Shown here: positions 1-5,672 of the stretch, piece by piece
Numbering within the stretch: position 1 is the first letter of the stretch
How the letters are laid out: every line of letters starts with the position of its first letter
Assembly (NCBI GenBank): GCA_013003255.1
Contig: JABDJZ010000031.1
Span: forward strand, 1-6,268
Reading direction: 5' to 3'
From: Rhodothermales bacterium
Lineage (GTDB): Bacteria; Bacteroidota; Rhodothermia; Rhodothermales; UBA10348
DNA: 6,268 nt
Position numbers and translations under genes: made by a program
Notes under the pieces: generated by a model
Databases searched by the model: none
What the model saw: only the letters and a program-made list of their open reading frames with translations
Told to the model about the DNA's origin: nothing

Positions 1-1
1 G

Positions 2-166
2 CTCGGAGTATTCGACGACCGCCCGTATTTCGAAGTGCCTCACGGCAACCATACGCATTACGTCCCCAAGGACTGTGAACCGGCACTCCCGGTTTCCCAG
101 GCGCCGACGTCTCGTCCCGCGCCGGGACAGAAGGTAGACTGCCAGGGTCAGATAGTCCCGGAATAA
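2..166 (+). CDS. C-terminal end of unidentified protein with HxxHxH motif (5' truncated)
   Basis: Frame 2 of the + strand is open from the left edge to a TAA at 164-166 and gives the last 54 residues of a gene that starts outside the window. I do not recognise the protein. The visible part contains HGNHTH (bases 41-58), an HxxHxH pattern followed by YVPKDCEP. It then has a proline-rich stretch (SQAPTSRPAPG) and a second cysteine near the end. The motif resembles the metal-binding histidine triads (HGDHYH-type) of streptococcal Pht proteins, but six residues are not enough to assign homology. The two cysteines and the low-complexity tail would fit an exported protein. The third codon positions are GC-rich as in the neighbouring genes, and no other frame here looks coding, which supports it as real. 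Its last 19 bases overlap the 3' end of the convergent acetyltransferase gene. Confidence 0.55.
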   Translation, partial: LGVFDDRPYFEVPHGNHTHYVPKDCEPALPVSQAPTSRPAPGQKVDCQGQIVPE

Positions 167-651
167 CGCGACGCCAGACCGGCCAGCGCATCGCCCTCGA
201 GCCGCATCGGCTCCCACTCGCCCAGCATGCGGGCTCCCAGACTCTCGTAGAACGCAATCGAGGGCGCGTTCCAGTCCAGGACCTGCCAATCAAGCCGTTC
301 TCCGCGCTGCTCCAGGGTCTCTTGGGCCACGCGGGACAGCAGTTGCAGCCCGATGCCCTGTCCCCGGTGTGATTCCCTGACAAACAGATCCTCCAGATAG
401 ATGCCCCAGCCGGTCAAGAAGGTGGAGTAGGACCAGTAGTACAAGGCAAATCCTGCGGTATCACCCGCTTCTGTCTCTGCCAGGAAAGCACCGCAACCGG
501 GCTTGGCATCCGGGTGAAGATGAGCCGCCAGGGCAGCCTCCGTCCCCACCACCTGATGCGCCAGCTTTTCGTACTCCGCCAATTCGCGGATCAACGCGAG
601 TAGCACGGCGGCGTCCTCCGGCCCGGCTCGGCGAATGGTGATGTCACTCAT
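148..651 (-). CDS. GNAT-family N-acetyltransferase, SSAT (diamine/thialysine acetyltransferase)-like
   Basis: This 167-residue cytoplasmic enzyme should transfer an acetyl group from acetyl-CoA to a primary amine. A single GNAT domain fills the protein. IRELAEYEKL (21-30) is the N-terminal helix typical of the spermidine/spermine acetyltransferase group. YLEDLFV (85-91) is the strand before the acetyl-CoA loop RGQGIG (96-101). WNAPSIAFYESLGA (127-140) contains Tyr135, at the place of the general-acid tyrosine of SSAT enzymes. Length and motif spacing match SSAT and its thialysine-preferring relatives. The true substrate (polyamine, thialysine or another small amine) cannot be read from sequence. 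The ATG at 649-651 is chosen because it overlaps the TGA of the upstream peptidase gene as ATGA. An AGGA lies only 2 bases upstream, too close to be a good ribosome site, so translational coupling is likely. It is the last gene of the unit and its 3' end overlaps a convergent gene. Confidence 0.9.
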   Translation of the reverse strand: MSDITIRRAGPEDAAVLLALIRELAEYEKLAHQVVGTEAALAAHLHPDAKPGCGAFLAETEAGDTAGFALYYWSYSTFLTGWGIYLEDLFVRESHRGQGIGLQLLSRVAQETLEQRGERLDWQVLDWNAPSIAFYESLGARMLGEWEPMRLEGDALAGLASRYSGTI

Positions 652-2681
652 TGTCCTGATAGGATGAACGTATGGGTGACGCCTTGCGCGGTTCGAATGC
701 CGTAGAGACCCGGCGCCAGGCCGTTGAGCGTCCAGTCCGTTTTTCCCGGTGGCAACAGCCTGGTGGAAATGGTCCTGCCCAGACCGTCAACCAGGTCGGC
801 GGCAACGGGCTGCCCCCATGTGGACTCCACCGTGATTCGGCCAATGGCGGGAACCGGGTACAGGCTCAGCTTACCGCTGGACGGCAGCTCCGGAGACGCG
901 TCCATATGGGTCACAACAACGTCCTCGGCCCTGAGAATCCAGCGATCGGGATCCACGATGATGCCTGACGGCTCGTCCTGAACGGTGAAGATGTAGGTCT
1001 CGACATCCAGCTGGTTGAACACCAGAAACTGTCGAGCACCAGCCGCGGTCTGGACCTCGATCCAGATGGGCATCTGGAAGGTGCGGGCGTTCCCGGTCTG
1101 CTCAAGGGTGACTTCCACGTCCCACGAGGCGCCGTTGGGGCGCTTTCCCCAGCGGGCGCTGTAGAACGGATATCCATCCCCTTCGGTGACCCACTGGGCG
1201 AAGAAGTAGCCCAGACTCTGGCCGGAAATGGTCTCGGCCAGTGCTGCGAAGTCCTCGGTTCGAGCGGTGCCGTACTGGTAGCGCGGATCCGCAGCGTACG
1301 CCTTCAGAATCTCACGGAACACGGACTCGCCCACGATGCCCCGCAGCATCCGGAGTACCATCCAGCCCTTCGCATACACCCGGCTGTGGGCAAACATGTC
1401 CAGCACGTCGGTGGTGTCCTGCAGCACCAGCGTACCCTCGGCTTGCAGGGCGCGACGGTAGTAGATGTCAAAGATCTGGTCGTGCACGTCCGGGAACTCC
1501 GTTGCCTGCCAGTAGATGAGTTCGCCGAGGGTCGCGAAACCCTCGTTCAGCCAGAGGTCCCGCCACGACCCCGGTGAGACCGAATCGCCAAACCATTGAT
1601 GCGCCAATTCGTGCGCCATGGTCCCCTGGTAGTTCGTGGTCATCGATGAGAGCGTCTGGTGCTCCATGGCACCGCCGAACGTGAACTGCGCGTGGCCATA
1701 CAGCTCCCTGGCAAACGGATAGGGGCCGAACCAGTGCTCGAGGACCGGGAAGATGTCGGTGATGTACTGGAATCCGTACTGCGGGTGACTCCCCTCAAAG
1801 GCACCGTTGCCGGCAAAGCTGTAATGGACCAGCGGGAGTTCCAGCTCGCCGAGGTCCTGGGCCAGGGCCGGAGGCCGCCTGTACAGCTGAGTATCCACGT
1901 CGTACTCGGCTACTGCGACGGACACCAGGTACGTGGCAATGGGATAGCGGTGTTCGAAGTGAAACCTCCGGTAGCCACCAATCACTTCCTCCACGTGAGT
2001 CAGCACGCCGTTTGAAGCGGCCGTGAGTGGTTGCGGCACCTCGATGCTTACGTCCACCGAGTCGGCCTTGTCACCCGGGTGATCCCTGGACGGCCACCAG
2101 GTGCGCGCTCCGTAGGGCTCGCTGAGGCTCCAGATGGCCGGCTTGCCGCTCTGATTGGTATCAAACACGAATCCGCCCAGCCCCGTGACCTGGGGCCTAC
2201 CCTCGTAGTAGACCGTGACATCGATTGTATCTCCCACCATCGCGGTAGACGCCAGCGTAATGGACAGCGCTCCGTCCGGTCGACTGGAGGCCAGCGGCTG
2301 GCCGTTCCGATCAAGCACGCCCTCGACCCGCATTGCCGGATCGAAATCCAGCACCAGACTACTCATGGCCTCTCGTGCCACCCCGCGGACACGGACCGTG
2401 CCCACGAGGTTCTCCGGGCTCAGTTCAATGCGCAGCTGCAGGTCGTAGAAGGTGGCATCGAATCCGGGACTGGCCATCGATGCGCCACCCCGTAGCGGAA
2501 CCCTGTGCGGGTGGTCACTCCCCGGAAGTGCCACCAGTTCGTTCGGGGCAACGCGTTGGGTCTGGGCTTGAGACGAGGGCGCGGTCGCCGGCAGGATGGC
2601 AAGTGCCACCGCGAATCCTATCGTCAGCCCTGTCCTGCCCGCTCGGGCAGGTCTGGACCGCACCGCGCCAGGAGTGCTCAT
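648..2681 (-). CDS. Secreted M1-family zinc metallopeptidase with T9SS C-terminal sorting domain
   Basis: This 677-residue exported aminopeptidase-like enzyme should remove N-terminal residues from peptides. A basic n-region and hydrophobic core (residues 18-34) end near SSQAQ (36-40), a plausible signal peptidase I site. The M1 N-terminal beta domain follows. The catalytic domain has the substrate-binding motif GAMEH (337-341), the zinc site HELAH (357-361) with Glu380 in LWLNEGFA 18 residues later, and a likely transition-state Tyr436 in VYAKGW. Asn of the usual GxMEN motif is replaced by His. There is no long C-terminal helical-repeat domain as in ERAP or PepN. Residues 605-677, starting SLYPVPAIGRITVES and ending GLYGIRTAQG...FILSGQ, match a type A T9SS sorting domain. 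The protein should therefore cross the outer membrane and be released or surface-anchored. Its ATG overlaps the ATPase stop as ATGA and its TGA overlaps the acetyltransferase ATG, so it is the middle gene of a coupled unit. Confidence 0.95.
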   Translation of the reverse strand: MSTPGAVRSRPARAGRTGLTIGFAVALAILPATAPSSQAQTQRVAPNELVALPGSDHPHRVPLRGGASMASPGFDATFYDLQLRIELSPENLVGTVRVRGVAREAMSSLVLDFDPAMRVEGVLDRNGQPLASSRPDGALSITLASTAMVGDTIDVTVYYEGRPQVTGLGGFVFDTNQSGKPAIWSLSEPYGARTWWPSRDHPGDKADSVDVSIEVPQPLTAASNGVLTHVEEVIGGYRRFHFEHRYPIATYLVSVAVAEYDVDTQLYRRPPALAQDLGELELPLVHYSFAGNGAFEGSHPQYGFQYITDIFPVLEHWFGPYPFARELYGHAQFTFGGAMEHQTLSSMTTNYQGTMAHELAHQWFGDSVSPGSWRDLWLNEGFATLGELIYWQATEFPDVHDQIFDIYYRRALQAEGTLVLQDTTDVLDMFAHSRVYAKGWMVLRMLRGIVGESVFREILKAYAADPRYQYGTARTEDFAALAETISGQSLGYFFAQWVTEGDGYPFYSARWGKRPNGASWDVEVTLEQTGNARTFQMPIWIEVQTAAGARQFLVFNQLDVETYIFTVQDEPSGIIVDPDRWILRAEDVVVTHMDASPELPSSGKLSLYPVPAIGRITVESTWGQPVAADLVDGLGRTISTRLLPPGKTDWTLNGLAPGLYGIRTAQGVTHTFILSGQ
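690..866 (-). other. Region encoding the type A T9SS sorting domain of the M1 peptidase
   Basis: The last ~73 residues of the peptidase (approximate bounds) follow the usual CTD pattern. A LxLYPVPAxGxIxV strand (canonical form has YPNP) is followed by a middle segment with DGLGRTIST. The closing part is LNGLAPGLYGIRTAQG and a final short strand. In T9SS users this domain directs outer-membrane translocation and is cleaved by the sortase-like PorU. It is the clearest taxonomic marker in the window and points to Bacteroidota or close relatives. Confidence 0.88.
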
Positions 2682-4183
2682 TGGTCGAACTCGTCGAAGT
2701 CCTCGTCGTCATCCGGAGCGATGCCTGAGAGCATCGACCCCATCATGTCCACGAATATACGGGAGGCCTTTCCGGCCTCCTTGCCCAGGAGAGACTGCTG
2801 GTGCAGGGCCTCCAGGACCAATTCCATGGTCGACGCGCGAACGGCCGGACTCTCGGGCTTTGCCAGGCGGTCCGTCACCTCCCGGAGTCCATCCACCCGA
2901 TCCAGCGCCTTGGCATATTCCACAAACGGCATGTCATGGTGTAATTCCAGGGTCCCGCCGCCGGCAAACCACTGGAGCACCTTCTGGTACGGCGCCCGGT
3001 CCCGCTCCGGCGAGGGAAAATGCCGGGCGAACGTGTTCTTGAGCGCACGGCCGGTGAGCACCTGGGCCACGGTTTGCGCCCCTTCCTGCTCTCCCTCGTA
3101 GACCAGTTCCAGCTTCCCGGTGATGGCGGCCTCCACGAACCAGAGGTCAGAGGGACGGGCTGTGGTTTCCCGCTCTCCACAGAGAAGAGCCCGCCGTTCG
3201 GCCGCCGAGATCAGGTTCTCCAGGGCGGCGCGGGTCATGCGGGCCGAGACGCCCGAGTTCTGGTCCACGTACTCGCTGCCACGGGCCTCGAAGGCCACCT
3301 GCTCGATGATCTCCCGAAAGAAGTGGGGCACATGGACCGTGACCTCGCCCGTCCTTTCCTGCCAGGCCTCCTGGTCCGTGATTGCAATGCCGGTCTCGAC
3401 CGTCGCCGGGTAGTGGGTAATGATCTGGCTGTCGATCCGGTCCTTGAGCGGCGTGATGATGCTGCCGCGATTGGTGTAGTCTTCCGGATTGGCCGAAAAG
3501 ACCATCAGCAGGTCCAGCGGAAAGCGGATGTTGAACCCGCGAATCTGGATGTCCTGCTCCTCCATGATGTTCAGCAGACCCACCTGGATGCGGGGCTGCA
3601 GGTCGGGAAGCTCGTTGATGGCGAAGATCCCGCGGTTGGTGCGAGGGATGATTCCGAAGTGAATCACCTCCTCGTCGGCATACGTCAGTTTGCGATGCGC
3701 CGCCTTGATGGGATCAATATCCCCGATGAGATCGGCAATGGACGTATCCGGGGTGGCCAGTTTCTCGCCGTATCGCTCGCTTCGATGCAGCCACTCGATG
3801 GGCGTCTCGTCTCCGTGCTCCTCGATCAGGTCACGGGCGTACTTGGAGATGGGGTCGAACGGGTTGTCGCGAAGGTCGCTCCCGGCCACGATGGGGATGA
3901 ACTCATCCAACAGCCCGGGCAACAGTCGCAGGATGCGGCTCTTGGCCTGACCGCGGAGTCCCAGCAGAATGAAGTCGTGTCGCCCAAGGATGGCGTTCTG
4001 AATCTGTGGGATGACCGTCTGGTCAAAGCCCAGGACTCCGGGAAAGGGGTCATGTCCCTCGCGGAGGGCCTTGATCAGGTTGGCCCTGATCTCGTCCTTG
4101 ATGGACATGATCTTGTACCCCGACTCGCGAAGGGCACCCAGTGTCCGGATTGACGTGGCGGGGGAAGCGATTGTCAGACTCAT
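2678..4183 (-). CDS. MoxR/magnesium-chelatase-like AAA+ ATPase
   Basis: This 501-residue cytoplasmic ATPase belongs to the helix-2-insert AAA+ group (MoxR, magnesium chelatase ChlI/BchI). Databases often label close relatives 'sigma-54-interacting transcriptional regulator' or 'magnesium chelatase', although no DNA-binding domain is visible. Motifs in order: Walker A GLRGQAKS (75-82); Walker B-like IFAINE (186-191) with Asn where Asp is usual; EEQDIQIRG (208-216) in the helix-2 insert region; sensor 1 FSANPED (229-235); arginine finger in PLKDRID (Arg249); sensor 2 SGVSAR (310-315). A helical C-terminal half ends in a very acidic tail (DDDEDFDEFDQ). The ATG at 4181-4183 is preferred over Met26, because the TLGALRESGY segment between them resembles the N-terminus I recall for the family. 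An in-frame stop 21 bases upstream blocks any extension. Relatives normally remodel a von Willebrand A-domain partner. None is adjacent here: the next gene is the M1 peptidase, joined by an ATGA overlap. The target is unknown. Confidence 0.88.
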   Translation of the reverse strand: MSLTIASPATSIRTLGALRESGYKIMSIKDEIRANLIKALREGHDPFPGVLGFDQTVIPQIQNAILGRHDFILLGLRGQAKSRILRLLPGLLDEFIPIVAGSDLRDNPFDPISKYARDLIEEHGDETPIEWLHRSERYGEKLATPDTSIADLIGDIDPIKAAHRKLTYADEEVIHFGIIPRTNRGIFAINELPDLQPRIQVGLLNIMEEQDIQIRGFNIRFPLDLLMVFSANPEDYTNRGSIITPLKDRIDSQIITHYPATVETGIAITDQEAWQERTGEVTVHVPHFFREIIEQVAFEARGSEYVDQNSGVSARMTRAALENLISAAERRALLCGERETTARPSDLWFVEAAITGKLELVYEGEQEGAQTVAQVLTGRALKNTFARHFPSPERDRAPYQKVLQWFAGGGTLELHHDMPFVEYAKALDRVDGLREVTDRLAKPESPAVRASTMELVLEALHQQSLLGKEAGKASRIFVDMMGSMLSGIAPDDDEDFDEFDQ

Positions 4184-4227
4184 GCTCCGCGGGTTTTGCG
4201 GAGGCTACCACGCACCCGGGAATCCAT
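4180..4227 (-). CDS. Possible 15-residue leader peptide in front of the AAA+ ATPase
   Basis: A short ORF (MDSRVRGSLRKTRGA) begins at an ATG preceded by GGAGG with a 4-base spacer, the best Shine-Dalgarno sequence in the window. Its TGA overlaps the ATPase ATG as ATGA, the same geometry as the two downstream junctions. The ATPase start itself has no well-placed ribosome site, so coupling from this ORF would explain how it is initiated. The peptide is arginine-rich (4 Arg, 1 Lys) and is unlikely to have a function as a protein. The same frame stays open further upstream into the amidohydrolase antisense strand, but the ribosome site selects this ATG. ORFs this short occur easily by chance, and Bacteroidota often do not rely on Shine-Dalgarno pairing, so the call is tentative. 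Confidence 0.35.
   Translation of the reverse strand: MDSRVRGSLRKTRGA
4185..4203 (-). repeat. Inverted repeat / hairpin immediately before the AAA+ ATPase start codon
   Basis: The minus strand contains CTCCGC (4203-4198), a 7-base AAAACCC loop, and GCGGAG (4190-4185), a perfect 6-bp GC-rich stem that ends one base before the ATG. The left arm (extended to CCTCCGC, 4204-4198) can alternatively pair over 7 bp with the GCGGAGG that forms the ribosome site of the upstream leader ORF. The two pairings exclude each other. There is no U-tract, so this is not a classic terminator. Confidence 0.4.
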
Positions 4228-4231
4228 CGTT

Positions 4232-4238
4232 CCTCCGC
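4232..4238 (-). promoter_or_regulatory. Strong Shine-Dalgarno for the putative leader ORF
   Basis: The minus strand reads GCGGAGGAACGATG, with GGAGG four bases from the ATG at 4225-4227. It stands out because the ATPase, the peptidase and the amidohydrolase start without comparable sites. Confidence 0.4.
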
Positions 4239-4258
4239 TTACAGCTATCTTGGCTCCC

Positions 4259-5608
4259 ATGAAATCGCTCCTGCTATCCTTCCTGCTGGCCTTCGGCCTG
4301 GTGCCCATCAACCTGTGCGGACAGCAAGCCGGCCCTGTTGCGACCGGTGCCGAATCAGTGGTGGCCTTCGTCAACGTGCACGTCGTTCCCATGGATGAGG
4401 AACGGGTCCTCGAGGATCAGACGGTGCTCATCGAAGGAGACCGCATCATCACGGTCGGTCCCGCTTCCAGTGTTTCGATTCCGCCTACGGCCCTGGTCAT
4501 AGATGGTAGTGGCCGCTACCTGGTGCCGGGGCTGGCGGAAATGCATGGGCACATTCCACCGCCGAACCAACCGGAATCCGAGATCCAGAACACCCTGTTT
4601 CTCTACCTGGCCAACGGCATCACGACGGTCCGCGGGATGCTGGGCTACGACGGGCAACTGACGCTTCGCGAACAGGCAAACCGCGGCGAACTCGATTCGC
4701 CCAACCTCTATCTGGCAGGACCGAGCTTCAACGGCAACTCCGTGAGCTCGGCGGAACAAGCCGGCGAGAAGGTCCGGAGGCAGGTTCAGGAAGGGTGGGA
4801 TCTGCTGAAGATCCATCCTGGCCTGACGCTTGCCGAGTATGACTCCATGGCAATTGCCGCACGCGGCGCCGGCATCGACTTTGGCGGGCATGTCCCCGCG
4901 GACGTAGGCCTCGAGCACGCCATCGAAATGGGGCAACTGACCTTCGACCATCTGGACGGCTACGTGGAGTACCTGTACGGCGTCAGTCCCGGAGCCGTGG
5001 ATCCGGACGCGCTGGCGGAGATCGTCGCCAGGACCATCGAGGCCCGGGCCTGGGTGGTTCCGACCATGGTGCTGTGGGAGACGCTGTATTCTGTAAACAA
5101 TCTGGACGAGTTGAATGCCTTCCCGGAGCTGCAGTATGTGTCGGAGGGCTCCAGGGCCTCATGGGAACGCCAGTTTCGGCAACGGCTGGGCAGCCCCCAG
5201 TTTGACCGAGACAGCAACCAGGCGGTCATTGACGCCCGCATGGAAGTGCTGGCCGCGCTGCACGAAGCGGGCGCCGGGATCCTCATGGGCACTGACGCCC
5301 CCCAGCAGTATTCCGTGCCCGGCTTCTCGCTGCATCGTGAGATGGCGCGCATGCTGGAAGCCGGAATGTCGCCCTACGACGTCCTGGTCACGGGCACCCG
5401 AAACGTCGGCGCCTACTTCTCCGCCTGGGACACGTTCGGCCTGGTTGCGGAGGGGCACCGCGCAGACCTGATGCTTCTGGAGGAGAATCCGCTGACCGAC
5501 CTGGCCCACGTGGCCGAGCGGGCCGGGGTGATGGTGCAGGGCCGCTGGTATCCGGAGTCGGCCATTCAGGCGCGGCTGTCTGAGATCGCGGCGTCCTACC
5601 GGCAGTAG
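4259..5608 (+). CDS. Exported metal-dependent amidohydrolase (amidohydrolase-1 superfamily)
   Basis: This 449-residue hydrolase should cleave C-N bonds of cyclic or amide substrates with a divalent metal centre. The start is the ATG at 4259-4261, because MKSLLLSFLLAFGLVPINLC is a clean signal peptide. An upstream in-frame TTG at 4196 would add 21 residues with no such character. After a small N-terminal beta-sandwich (to about 85), the TIM-barrel holds the full ligand set: MHGH (His96, His98), LLKIH (Lys184, the likely bridging lysine), GGHVP (His211), FDHLDGY (His231) and MGTDAP (Asp346). The C-terminal sandwich strand GLVAEGHRADLMLLEENPL is typical of imidazolonepropionase-like and dipeptidase-like amidohydrolases. 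The substrate cannot be deduced. Cys20 sits where a lipoprotein cysteine could be, but Leu at -1 makes a poor lipobox, so periplasmic or loosely envelope-associated location is more likely. It is transcribed divergently from the ATPase unit, 75 bases away. Confidence 0.92.
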   Translation: MKSLLLSFLLAFGLVPINLCGQQAGPVATGAESVVAFVNVHVVPMDEERVLEDQTVLIEGDRIITVGPASSVSIPPTALVIDGSGRYLVPGLAEMHGHIPPPNQPESEIQNTLFLYLANGITTVRGMLGYDGQLTLREQANRGELDSPNLYLAGPSFNGNSVSSAEQAGEKVRRQVQEGWDLLKIHPGLTLAEYDSMAIAARGAGIDFGGHVPADVGLEHAIEMGQLTFDHLDGYVEYLYGVSPGAVDPDALAEIVARTIEARAWVVPTMVLWETLYSVNNLDELNAFPELQYVSEGSRASWERQFRQRLGSPQFDRDSNQAVIDARMEVLAALHEAGAGILMGTDAPQQYSVPGFSLHREMARMLEAGMSPYDVLVTGTRNVGAYFSAWDTFGLVAEGHRADLMLLEENPLTDLAHVAERAGVMVQGRWYPESAIQARLSEIAASYRQ

Positions 5609-5672
5609 GGGAGGCGGGCCCGGCGCGACCACCTATCAAGCGGTCCCTAACGGCCACCGGCCCTGCGCGGCC
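5609..5672. other. Short convergent intergenic region, no clear terminator
   Basis: These 64 GC-rich bases separate the stop codons of the amidohydrolase and the decarboxylase. Only short repeated GGCC elements are seen (for example 5659-5662 with 5669-5672, a 4-bp stem). No run of T follows on either strand, so an intrinsic terminator is not supported. Confidence 0.5.

Noticed and set aside
2031..2495. 154-codon + strand frame inside the M1 peptidase gene
   Set aside because: It is antisense to the conserved peptidase N-terminal domain, with no recognisable motif and no promoter or ribosome-site support.
3020..4153. 377-codon + strand open frame antisense to the AAA+ ATPase
   Set aside because: It is a shadow frame of a high-GC gene. 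The opposite strand has complete AAA+ motifs, while this translation shows no recognisable domain.
4246..4253. TATCTTGG, close to the Bacteroidota -7 promoter consensus TAnnTTTG
   Set aside because: It lacks one T, has no TTG at the expected -33 spacing, and would place the transcript start on the amidohydrolase ATG. Too weak to annotate.
4196..4258. In-frame upstream extension of the amidohydrolase from a TTG start
   Set aside because: It would put 21 polar or proline-rich residues before a clean signal peptide. The ATG at 4259 is the better start.
4304..4321. Lipobox (INLC) in the amidohydrolase signal peptide
   Set aside because: Leu at -1 instead of Gly/Ala/Ser and Asn at -2 do not fit a standard lipobox, so a lipoprotein call is not supported.
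4180..4392. 70-codon minus-strand frame that includes the leader ORF
   Set aside because: Its upstream part is antisense to the amidohydrolase signal peptide and has no coding character. Only the last 15 codons follow a strong ribosome site.
5609..5672. GC-rich repeats as a bidirectional terminator
   Set aside because: Only 4-5 bp GGCC-type complementarity is present and no T-tract follows on either strand.
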